From a virus: a stretch of DNA of 20,160 nt. The position numbers were made by a program, and so were the translations under genes. The DNA lies in the IMG/VR virus record IMGVR_UViG_3300049796_000012, positions 1 to 20,160 of that record. One strand, 5' to 3'. Of this stretch, positions 15,777-20,160 are shown one piece after another (position 1 is the first letter of the stretch; every line of letters starts with the position of its first letter). The notes under the pieces are model-generated. The model was not told the DNA's origin. It worked only from the letters and a program-made list of their open reading frames with translations, and did not search any database.

Positions 15777-17308
15777 AAATCACTCCATCTATCTCCGCGC
15801 TTTAAATCAATAGATAAAATAAGTTTTCCACCTGCAGTGTCAATAGGCCGAGACCAAATTTCTGCAATCAACGATTGCGCCACATTTAGCATATTGTTGG
15901 GCACGTCATAAATACAAGCATCGTGGACCTGCGCGACGAGGTGCGGGCCGATGGGACTTTTGCTCAGTTCGATGGTCCTCCGATTCACGATGTCGGCCAG
16001 GCCCGACTGGATAGGATAGTTGGCCACATCGGTGATTTTGGGGAACCATCCCAACCAACGTATGCGACCCAGGAATGGTGTGCGCATAAATCCACATCGG
16101 CGGACTTGGGCGAGGTTGGCGTCGACCCATCGGTAGTACACGCGGTAAGCGGCATGGAGCTTGTCGAGGATAAGGCTCACGGCAGACATGCTCACATCGA
16201 ACCCCTTCGACCGCAGCGTCATGTAGACTTTCTCCGCCTCCGCGCAGTAGCTGATGGCGAATCCAAGGTTCTTCGCAATGTCGCGAAACTGCTTGCCGCG
16301 CGCGGCGTCTTTCTTCGCATCGCCGTCGAGCCATCCGCGCGCCGATATCTCTGGAAATACCGCCTTGGCATTGTTGGCATGCACATCTCCGGCGCATGCC
16401 GCGATAAAATTCGGGTCATTGCTCAAATATGCCGCAAGTTTCATCTCCGCCTGCCTCACGTCGTAGTAGATGAACGTATGCCTGGGCCGCGGAACGTAAA
16501 TCTCGCGGACTCGCGCTTCCGGTGGCGGGCTTGGCTCGCCGATTGGATACCTCGGCACAGACTGAAACCGACAACTCAATCGACCAGAGACAGTCCCGAA
16601 CGGCTTCCAGTTGAAGTGCGCGCGCGCCCCGCGCATGAAAACGCCTTTTTTCCCCGGCGCCCCCAGCGCATCCAAATAGGTGCTCTTGATTTTGCCGACC
16701 AGCCGCCACGTGAGAAGCGCGGTCGCAAACTCCGCGTGCCGCGTATTGCCGCTCATCCGCAGTCCTTCGAGAGTCTCGTCGGCGGTCGACGCGGCGCCCT
16801 TTGGCGTCAATTTGACATATCGTGCCCCGAGGCTATGCGGGCTGAATAGATGGTACCGGACACTATCGAGCTTGCCGGGATTGAACAGCGGGTCGCCGAC
16901 GATGTTTTGGAGTTCTCGTCGGAGGGCCTCGCGACGCACCGATAGAGACTCGGAAAGCTCCCGTTTTTTCTCGAGGTTGACGCCAATTCCGGTCCGCTGC
17001 ATCTCGCGGCACACTGCCGCCAACTGCCGGTCATGCTCGTAGACAGCTCGCTCAGGCTGCAAATCGCCTTGCATTCGCTGCCACGCGAACATGGTGAGAA
17101 TTGCATCACTCGCATTGTATTTGCAGAGTGTATCGCCATCGAGCCTATCCGGCGTCGTGCCCTTCTCATCCTCTGAACTACCTTTGAATATTTGCTTCCA
17201 CGGCCTCGAGTCAGTGTAGCAACTAGCGACGTGGTCGAGCCGCTGCGGAAGGTGGGATGCGAATGCGTGGTGAGCGAGCAAAGTGTCGTGACAATTCGCA
17301 AACTTCAT
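15773..17308 (-). CDS. Family A DNA polymerase lacking Exo I/II (511 aa)
   Basis: The phage replicative polymerase. Residues 1-75 are only the last third of a 3'-5' exonuclease: the HDTLLAHHAF segment with D8 and Exo III Y64-x3-D68. Exo I and Exo II are missing here and are found at the end of the uracil-DNA glycosylase gene upstream. The polymerase domain is complete: TVSGRLS (239-245), motif A with D283 and E288, motif B with R342, K346, F350 and Y354 in exact family spacing, N430YPIQSG, and motif C H462-D463. Motif C reads HDA, where the family usually has HDE, and motif B ends YC instead of YG. The ATG overlaps the upstream stop (ATGA). Confidence 0.93.
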   Translation of the reverse strand: MKFANCHDTLLAHHAFASHLPQRLDHVASCYTDSRPWKQIFKGSSEDEKGTTPDRLDGDTLCKYNASDAILTMFAWQRMQGDLQPERAVYEHDRQLAAVCREMQRTGIGVNLEKKRELSESLSVRREALRRELQNIVGDPLFNPGKLDSVRYHLFSPHSLGARYVKLTPKGAASTADETLEGLRMSGNTRHAEFATALLTWRLVGKIKSTYLDALGAPGKKGVFMRGARAHFNWKPFGTVSGRLSCRFQSVPRYPIGEPSPPPEARVREIYVPRPRHTFIYYDVRQAEMKLAAYLSNDPNFIAACAGDVHANNAKAVFPEISARGWLDGDAKKDAARGKQFRDIAKNLGFAISYCAEAEKVYMTLRSKGFDVSMSAVSLILDKLHAAYRVYYRWVDANLAQVRRCGFMRTPFLGRIRWLGWFPKITDVANYPIQSGLADIVNRRTIELSKSPIGPHLVAQVHDACIYDVPNNMLNVAQSLIAEIWSRPIDTAGGKLILSIDLKRGDRWSDL

Positions 17309-17568
17309 CTGCTTAGTTGTCTCCGGCTCACCGCGAACACGGCTGATTTTGCCGCACCGTCAAGGGCACCATACAACGCCTGATTTGGACTCTGTTTGCT
17401 CCAAAACCATACAGTGTACTTGCCCCTCATATTGGGGCATTTTTCGCGACACTGAACGGCGGCCAACCAGCCGCTCTTCTTCTCAACCCAACGCATACGA
17501 ACACGCACCTTTGAGCTGTCGACGGTGAAGTCTAGAGGGCTAGGGCCCCATATTTGCTCAATCACCAC
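17305..17568 (-). CDS. Unknown protein encoded inside the split exonuclease (87 aa, GTG start)
   Basis: The frame begins with GTG at 17568, overlapping the glycosylase stop by 7 nt, and its own TGA overlaps the polymerase ATG (ATGA). It therefore fills exactly the gap between the two halves of the exonuclease domain and should be translated by coupling with both neighbours. The protein is basic and looks beta-rich (SSKVRVRMRWVEKKSGWLAA, then KYTVWFWSKQ) with a C-terminal helix (ALDGAAKSAVFAVSRR). There are two Cys (QCREKC) but no HNH, GIY-YIG or LAGLIDADG motif and no intein block. I do not recognise the fold. A nucleic-acid-binding bridge between the two halves or the remnant of an inserted element are both possible. 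Confidence 0.72.
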   Translation of the reverse strand: MVIEQIWGPSPLDFTVDSSKVRVRMRWVEKKSGWLAAVQCREKCPNMRGKYTVWFWSKQSPNQALYGALDGAAKSAVFAVSRRQLSR

Positions 17569-18494
17569 ACCACCCCATGATTCTCCAGTACCAGCAAATC
17601 AAAATTCTGCCCGTTGTGGAACACTACCTGCTCCAACCCCGCCAAATGTTTCGCCACCTCAGGCCCATACGCATCTCGCCACGGCCAAATTTCGACCACG
17701 TTCTGGAACGAATCTGAGAATCCGATGCTCAAAATGTTACATTCCAACGGTTTGATGCCATTCGTTTCGATGTCGCAGGACACCGCACGAGGAAGCAGAT
17801 GTTTTAGGACCTCGGGCCCGCCGACGTGGTAATTGCATTCGTCTTCGAACGGGGCTGTCGTCTCTCCGCGCACGATACGACCCGCGCGCCGAAAATCGAG
17901 CTCGGAAATGGGTTTCCACGTGTCCGCCCTGAGCACGAAGGCAGGGTGGATGCTCGGTAGCACCAGTCGCATCGCCAAGGCCGCCCGGCCTCGCAGCGTG
18001 TCGCCGCGTAGAATGCCGCCCGTTTTGGACTTGAACGCAGCTTTGATGACCTTTTCGTCAATCTCGGGGGCCGACCAAATAAAACCACGTGCGACAAGAA
18101 TGTTGCGCACGCCCAACACGGAGCGCATTGCAGTTTTGCCGAGCGCCACAATAGGCGCAGAACGCGGAAGGGCTGCAAGCTCCGTGAGCAGACGAGGAGC
18201 ACAACATTCCGCGGCACGTTCGTTGTCGTCATCACTCTCTCCGCGGCAAAGCGCCGCATTAGTCACATGGCAGTCACCCCGCGGGACTTTGGCATCTCGG
18301 CGGAGTCGCTCATCGAGAAACTTGCCGGAGAGTCCCACGAACGGCACACCAAGTTTCTCCTCGATGCGCCCCGGCCCCTCACCCACGATGACGAGTCGCA
18401 CTCTGTTGGTAGCCGGAGTGGGCGGAACGACAACGGCCCCGGCGAGCGGGCAGATGTCGCACCGCGCGCCGTGGGCCTGAGGATTATAGATCAT
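17562..18494 (-). CDS. Uracil-DNA glycosylase (family 4 type) fused to N-terminal exonuclease motifs
   Basis: Residues 1-225 are an iron-sulfur uracil-DNA glycosylase: C12 and C15 with C83 and C97/C98 as cluster ligands, motif GEGPG at 38-42 followed by GVPFVGLSGKFL, and the IHPAF motif near residue 180. It would remove uracil from DNA. Residues 238-310 are not glycosylase: CDIETNGI (D241, E243) is Exo I and FHNGQNFD (N294, D299) is Exo II of a DnaQ-like proofreading domain, and the protein then stops. The rest of that domain begins the polymerase gene. Fusions of this kind of glycosylase to family A polymerase are plausible ancestors. The ATG overlaps a 13-codon ORF by ATGA and has only a weak ribosome site. 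Confidence 0.9.
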   Translation of the reverse strand: MIYNPQAHGARCDICPLAGAVVVPPTPATNRVRLVIVGEGPGRIEEKLGVPFVGLSGKFLDERLRRDAKVPRGDCHVTNAALCRGESDDDNERAAECCAPRLLTELAALPRSAPIVALGKTAMRSVLGVRNILVARGFIWSAPEIDEKVIKAAFKSKTGGILRGDTLRGRAALAMRLVLPSIHPAFVLRADTWKPISELDFRRAGRIVRGETTAPFEDECNYHVGGPEVLKHLLPRAVSCDIETNGIKPLECNILSIGFSDSFQNVVEIWPWRDAYGPEVAKHLAGLEQVVFHNGQNFDLLVLENHGVVW

Positions 18495-18532
18495 TTCTCG
18501 GCGGCGTTCGTTGCAGTGTTTGCGGTGTTCAT
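18491..18532 (-). CDS. Possible leader peptide (13 aa) coupled to the glycosylase gene
   Basis: A 13-codon frame (MNTANTATNAAEK) begins at an ATG 7 nt after a candidate -10 box, so the transcript may start at this ATG with no leader. Its TGA overlaps the glycosylase ATG in the ATGA arrangement used between most genes here. The glycosylase ATG itself has a poor ribosome site, so translation could depend on ribosomes ending this peptide. The composition (Ala, Asn, Thr) is unremarkable and chance is possible. Confidence 0.4.
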   Translation of the reverse strand: MNTANTATNAAEK

Positions 18533-18539
18533 AGAGTAG

Positions 18540-18567
18540 AGAATAGCTCTAAATATTTGGGAGTCAA
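18540..18567 (-). promoter_or_regulatory. Candidate sigma70-type promoter for the replication block
   Basis: On the minus strand TTGACT (18567-18562) is a 5/6 match to a -35 box and TATTCT (18545-18540) a 4/6 match to a -10 box, with a 16-bp spacer in an AT-rich stretch. The expected start point is at or next to the ATG at 18532. It would serve the glycosylase and polymerase genes and those behind them. Confidence 0.45.
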
Positions 18568-18589
18568 GAACTCTGAGCAAATAAATAGC

Positions 18590-18605
18590 GTCCGTCTCTC
18601 CGGAC
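18590..18605 (-). terminator. Stem-loop with T-rich tail, possible terminator of the RNA region
   Basis: Read on the minus strand, GTCCG-GAGAGA-CGGAC forms a 5-bp stem with a 6-nt loop, followed by GCTATTTATTTGC. The T-tract is broken, so termination may be partial. It lies between the tRNA-like elements and the promoter of the glycosylase unit, the right place to separate them. Confidence 0.35.
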
Positions 18606-18664
18606 TGTCACGGCTACTCTCATTTGGCCTACCGTTGGTCAGGTGTTACGTGGGGAGTCACACG

Positions 18665-18719
18665 CCAGGGCTCTAGCGCCGCGTTCCCTGGAAGCCCTCA
18701 GAGTCACCATCTCGTGGTG
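18665..18719 (-). other. Cluster of hairpins with two mutually exclusive pairings
   Basis: CCAGGG (18665-18670) can pair with CCCTGG (18686-18691), or the overlapping AGGGCT (18667-18672) can pair with AGCCCT (18693-18698); both cannot form at once. A separate hairpin CACCA/TGGTG with a 5-nt loop lies at 18705-18719. No gene is seen from 18614 to 18796. The arrangement could be an RNA switch or an unrecognised structured RNA. Confidence 0.35.
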
Positions 18720-18796
18720 CGGCGGGCTATATTGAAGGGGCTTACACGGACTCGCCCACAAGACATGCTAGCGCGTCATGGGTTACCGATGCCCAG

Positions 18797-18883
18797 TGCG
18801 ATAGTCGGGCTTCGAACCCAACACCCGGATGTCCGCCGCTGGTCATTCCCATAAAGGCAGCATCCCCGTACCTCATTTATCGC
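18797..18883 (-). ncRNA. tRNA-like RNA with long variable arm, irregular anticodon arm
   Basis: The acceptor strands GCGATAA and CTATCGC pair in 6 of 7 positions and are followed by A as discriminator. The T-arm is near-perfect (TTGGG, loop TTCGAAG, CCCGA). The 87-nt length and a small CGG/CCG hairpin before the T-arm resemble class II tRNAs (Leu, Ser). A D-stem GGT/GCC is possible. However, no 5-bp stem with a 7-nt anticodon loop can be formed: the best helix, TGCTG/CAGCG, closes a 16-nt loop and competes with the D-stem. No anticodon can be assigned. A degenerate tRNA or a tRNA mimic is likely. No CCA is encoded. Confidence 0.45.
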
Positions 18884-18884
18884 A

Positions 18885-18913
18885 TTGGCGCCTGATTGTC
18901 CCTCGGTGCCATA
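18885..18913 (-). repeat. Hairpin repeat, copy 1, one base upstream of a tRNA-like element
   Basis: On the minus strand it begins TATGGCACCGA and ends ATCAGGCGCCAA; GGCACC can pair with GGCGCC apart from one A-C mismatch. A second copy with the same ends is at 19556-19587. Both copies stop exactly one base before the acceptor stem of a tRNA-like element. It may guide processing or belong to the RNA. Confidence 0.5.
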
Positions 18914-18984
18914 GGGAGTGTACTAACACCACCGACCCTCGCTCTATCAGCCGCGTGTCAAGTTGGCTTCATCGAGTCCGAGTG

Positions 18985-19066
18985 TGGAACGGGCTGGGAT
19001 TGCACCAGCGACCTCGCAGCGTGATACCAAGCACTGCTGCACGCTCTCCTTCTGAGCTACCGTCCC
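18985..19066 (-). tRNA. tRNA-like gene with a 17-nt anticodon loop
   Basis: The most regular of the tRNA-like elements. Acceptor GGGACGG/CCGTTCC pairs in all 7 positions (one G-U), bases 8-9 are TA, and the D-arm GCTC-AGAAGGA-GAGC is canonical. The variable loop AGGTC is normal, and the T-stem GCTGG/CCAGC closes a 7-nt loop TGCAATC. The anticodon stem TGCAG/CTGCG is intact, but its loop is 17 nt instead of 7 and can fold further as GTG/CAC around CTTGGTAT. TGG (Pro) follows CT in that tip, but the loop context is not standard, so the amino acid is undetermined. Discriminator A; CCA is not encoded. Confidence 0.6.
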
Positions 19067-19069
19067 AAT

Positions 19070-19083
19070 CCCCCTCTCGGGGG
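19070..19083 (-). other. Strong G/C hairpin just upstream of the tRNA-like gene
   Basis: CCCCC-GAGA-GGGGG (minus strand) is a 5-bp all-G/C stem with a GAGA tetraloop of the stable GNRA type, 3 nt before the 5' end of the tRNA-like gene. There is no T-run, so a processing or stabilising role fits better than termination. Confidence 0.5.
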
Positions 19084-19129
19084 TAGCAACAACTGGGGGG
19101 TCATTGCCGTAGACGCGTCGAGTTTTTGC

Positions 19130-19170
19130 TTACATTGTCCGCTCCTTATGCCCGCGAAATTGCGGGAGCG
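19130..19170 (-). promoter_or_regulatory. Start-stop element with a ribosome site that can be sequestered
   Basis: On the minus strand AAGGAG is followed 6 nt later by ATG and at once by TAA, a minimal start-stop unit. The GGAGCG of the ribosome site is the exact complement of CGCTCC at 19170-19165, which overlaps the 3' end of the tRNA-like element upstream, with a further small CCCGC/GCGGG hairpin between. Pairing would hide the ribosome site. It may be chance, as nothing downstream is a clear gene. Confidence 0.3.
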
Positions 19171-19236
19171 CCACTTGTCGGATTCGCACCGCACGGCCCC
19201 TCATCGGAGCGACTACAGCATCGCTGCTCAGTGGCA
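19168..19236 (-). ncRNA. Short irregular tRNA-like RNA
   Basis: Acceptor strands TGCCACT and AGTGGCG pair over 7 positions (one G-U end pair). A T-like arm has loop TGCGAAT, with 3 continuous pairs and 2 more if one G is bulged. An AGCA/TGCT hairpin sits where a D-arm would be, but lacks the usual GG. The anticodon region folds as GCTCC-GATGA-GGGGC, a 5-nt loop. The total length of 69 nt is short. It would not work as a standard tRNA; degenerate tRNA or mimic. Confidence 0.35.
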
Positions 19237-19266
19237 AAACACGAGTACATTTTCTTGCAACGCGTT

Positions 19267-19314
19267 AAAATGACAACGCTGTCTTTTGACGCAAGGGGGC
19301 GCGTAGCCCCCCTT
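19267..19314 (-). terminator. Two hairpins after the 35-codon ORF, possible terminator
   Basis: Read leftwards, AAGGGGG/CCCCCTT forms a 7-bp stem (19314-19293) starting 6 nt after the ORF stop. It is followed by GACA-GCGT-TGTC flanked by AAAA on one side and ATTTT on the other (19287-19267), a small A/T-bordered terminator-like hairpin that could work in both directions. Confidence 0.4.
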
Positions 19315-19320
19315 CCTTTC

Positions 19321-19428
19321 TCATCCTCGGTTCCGAGTCGCCAGCCCTTTCTTGATTTTGGCGTCGAGTTCTGCCCGAGCCGCCGCGAGTCCGTCTGCCG
19401 CCGTCCCCATATTGTCCGCGTTGTTCAT
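19321..19428 (-). CDS. Possible 35-aa protein in its own small transcription unit
   Basis: An ATG at 19428 opens a 35-codon frame beginning MNNADNMGTAADGLAAARAE and ending in a basic stretch; the middle should form one amphipathic helix. The ATG lies 7 nt downstream of a good -10 box with no ribosome site between, as for a leaderless mRNA. Hairpins and a terminator-like element follow the stop. The surrounding promoter, operator-like repeats and terminator favour a real gene, but it is short and unrecognised. Confidence 0.45.
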   Translation of the reverse strand: MNNADNMGTAADGLAAARAELDAKIKKGLATRNRG

Positions 19429-19464
19429 GTCTATTTATATAGACCCGCAAATAGACCTAGTCAA
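19429..19464 (-). promoter_or_regulatory. Candidate promoter with overlapping GTCTAT operator-like repeats
   Basis: TTGACT (19464-19459, 5/6 match), 17-bp spacer, TATATA (19441-19436). Over the -10 box is a palindrome with GTCTAT and ATAGAC half-sites (19429-19444), and a third half-site GTCTATTT lies in the spacer (19456-19449). A repressor, perhaps the XRE-type protein of this phage, could bind here; that link is inference. Confidence 0.5.
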
Positions 19465-19488
19465 GGTGTTCGCTCAAATTATTTATAG

Positions 19489-19554
19489 TTCAACTGGCAG
19501 GATTCGAACCTACACGCATCATACGGAGCTCCAGCTCCTCGCATGCTCAGTTGA
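19489..19554 (-). ncRNA. tRNA-like RNA without a D-arm and with extended hairpin
   Basis: Acceptor TCAACTG/CAGTTGA is a perfect 7-bp stem with discriminator A, and the T-arm GTAGG, loop TTCGAAT, CCTGC is canonical. Between them only 34 nt remain, too few for both D and anticodon arms. These form one long hairpin: CATGC/GTATG, then GGAGC/GCTCC closed by the TGGA tetraloop. There is no 7-nt anticodon loop, so it cannot decode in the usual way. No CCA is encoded. A D-armless tRNA, a decayed tRNA or a tRNA mimic are the options. Confidence 0.45.
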
Positions 19555-19555
19555 G

Positions 19556-19587
19556 TTGGCACCAGATTTTCCTCGGTCGGTGCCATA
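19556..19587 (-). repeat. Hairpin repeat, copy 2, one base upstream of a tRNA-like element
   Basis: On the minus strand it begins TATGGCACCGA and ends ATCTGGTGCCAA. GGCACC and GGTGCC pair perfectly over 6 bp around a 15-nt loop. It matches copy 1 at 18885-18913 at both ends, with C/T changes in the stem that keep most of the pairing, and has the same one-base distance to the next tRNA-like acceptor. Confidence 0.5.
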
Positions 19588-19630
19588 CCGCGCCGCATCC
19601 CACTCACCCGCAGCTAGGTGTCGGTTGAGC

Positions 19631-19661
19631 GGAGCCGCCCGTAGATGAGACAGGCGGCTCC
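19631..19661 (-). terminator. Perfect 9-bp inverted repeat after a gene end
   Basis: GGAGCCGCC and GGCGGCTCC enclose a 13-nt loop, 12 nt after the stop of the small gene at 19674-19943. No T-run follows, so it may act as an mRNA-end stabiliser, a processing site or a factor-dependent stop rather than a classic intrinsic terminator. Nothing else was recognised between 19588 and 19673. Confidence 0.4.
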
Positions 19662-19673
19662 TCTCAGTGGCCT

Positions 19674-19943
19674 CTATTTTCCACGCACTACAGCGCGCAC
19701 CGCACGGACAATCTCATCTAGCGCCGCATCTGGCAGGCCCACCAACCCGTGCGATAACCAATGCTCGCGCGTTCTGCCATATGCAACCAGATTCCCAGCC
19801 CGGTCGGTCGACAATGCCACCTCGCCCTGACCAACTGAATTCCCCTCGTCGTCATGCACTCTGACGACCGCGTCGACCGCCCCCTGGTTCTCAACGCAGT
19901 CACTCGGGAGAACTCGCTCTACCGTAACAGCATAATCAGTCAT
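19674..19943 (-). CDS. Hypothetical protein (89 aa)
   Basis: The start taken is the ATG at 19943, with GGA 7 nt upstream; an in-frame GTG four codons earlier (19955) has no better site. The protein opens with MTDYAVTVERVL, then a beta-rich part (DAVVRVHDDEGNSVGQGEVALSTD) and a C-terminal helix (DAALDEIVRAVRAVVRG). It has one Cys and no membrane segment. No family recognised. A candidate promoter lies about 50 nt upstream and a strong hairpin follows, so it may be transcribed alone. Confidence 0.7.
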   Translation of the reverse strand: MTDYAVTVERVLPSDCVENQGAVDAVVRVHDDEGNSVGQGEVALSTDRAGNLVAYGRTREHWLSHGLVGLPDAALDEIVRAVRAVVRGK

Positions 19944-19994
19944 CTTCTCATCCACTTTCTGTTTGCGAGGAGCACCGCGCCCCTCACACCAATC

Positions 19995-20022
19995 AATCTA
20001 GCACCGACTATTTGCCGGTCAA
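19995..20022 (-). promoter_or_regulatory. Candidate promoter for the 89-aa gene
   Basis: On the minus strand TTGACC (20022-20017, 5/6) and TAGATT (20000-19995, 4/6) are separated by 16 bp. The -35 box overlaps the stop of the gene to the right, and the next start codon is about 50 nt downstream, leaving a normal leader. Confidence 0.4.
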
Positions 20023-20160
20023 GGGGGCGACAAGAAAATAATTTGAGGCTGTTTCCGCCAAATTAAGACACCCTGCTCGTTTTCGCCCGGTGGGGCATCG
20101 AGCTCCCAATGACCGCCAAAAATACGGTCCAGCGTTTCATTGACGTTGAAGTCCGTATCG
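20019..20160 (-). CDS. Unknown protein, C-terminal 46 residues (partial)
   Basis: An open frame enters from the right edge and stops with TGA. The visible end reads from DTDFNVNETLDRIFGG through HWELDAPPGENEQG to a beta-like finish with IWRKQPQIIFLSPP. The even mix of charged and hydrophobic residues looks coding, and a promoter candidate begins at its end. The start and the identity lie beyond the window. Confidence 0.6.
   Translation of the reverse strand, partial: DTDFNVNETLDRIFGGHWELDAPPGENEQGVLIWRKQPQIIFLSPP

Noticed and set aside
17309-17561. Group I intron joining the two exonuclease halves
   Set aside because: The length could restore the frame, but no core sequences (such as the GACTA-type R/S elements) are visible, and the overlapping coding frame with exact start/stop overlaps fits a gene better. 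A covariance search would settle it.
17305-17568. Intein or homing endonuclease between glycosylase and polymerase
   Set aside because: No Cys/Ser-type splice junction, no HN/C block and no LAGLIDADG, HNH or GIY-YIG motif; stop codons separate it from both flanking frames.
17562-18494. Glycosylase of the UdgX cross-linking type
   Set aside because: The KRRIH loop that marks UdgX is not present; the HPAF motif fits ordinary family 4.
18624-19086. Plus-strand coding frames in the RNA region (76 and 85 codons)
   Set aside because: They run across tRNA-like elements and hairpins on the other strand, have no ribosome sites and no family-like sequence.
18797-19587. A tmRNA or ordinary tRNA array
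   Set aside because: No tag-peptide frame or long tmRNA body is present, and none of the four elements has a 7-nt anticodon loop, so no anticodon was assigned.
1-20160. CRISPR arrays, insertion sequences, integrase or lysis genes
   Set aside because: No evenly spaced direct repeats, no transposase or recombinase motifs, and no holin, endolysin or spanin pattern were seen in any frame.

Overview
The window is a 20 kb piece of a tailed double-stranded DNA phage genome (Caudoviricetes). Every convincing gene lies on the minus strand, so transcription runs from right to left. The genes are tightly packed, with many ATGA stop/start overlaps. The virion genes fit a short-tailed (podovirus-like) particle: a terminase, a large portal, a scaffold, a capsid protein, a head-tail adaptor and a nozzle-like tail protein, with no tape-measure or sheath gene between them. 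The host cannot be read from the sequence. No integrase, lysis gene, CRISPR array or insertion sequence was seen.

Layout in transcription order (right to left). (1) 20160-19674 holds the end of an unknown gene and one small hypothetical gene. (2) 19673-18495 is about 1.2 kb with little protein coding. It contains one tRNA-like gene with a canonical D-arm but an enlarged anticodon loop, three less regular tRNA-like elements, several strong hairpins, a duplicated hairpin element and a 35-codon ORF with its own promoter. (3) 18494-15773 is the DNA metabolism block: a family-4-type uracil-DNA glycosylase, an unknown 87-residue protein and a family A DNA polymerase. The polymerase 3'-5' exonuclease domain is split between the glycosylase protein (Exo I and Exo II) and the polymerase protein (Exo III), with the unknown gene between the halves. 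(4) 15776-13364 is a run of small overlapping genes: an XRE-type regulator, a Cys-rich mini-protein, a probable small terminase subunit, a membrane-anchored zinc-ribbon-like protein and several unknowns. (5) 13363-8715 is packaging and procapsid assembly: large terminase, a small unknown, portal and scaffold. (6) 8684-1 is the virion: major capsid protein, a probable decoration protein, small unknowns, the head-tail adaptor, a fibre-like protein, the nozzle protein, and a Gln/Ala-rich protein whose S74-type auto-chaperone domain runs off the left edge.

The most notable points are the split proofreading domain with a translationally coupled ORF between its halves, the group of tRNA-like RNAs whose anticodon arms do not form a normal 7-nt loop, and two small ORFs whose start codon lies 7 nt after a plausible -10 box, as expected for leaderless mRNAs.
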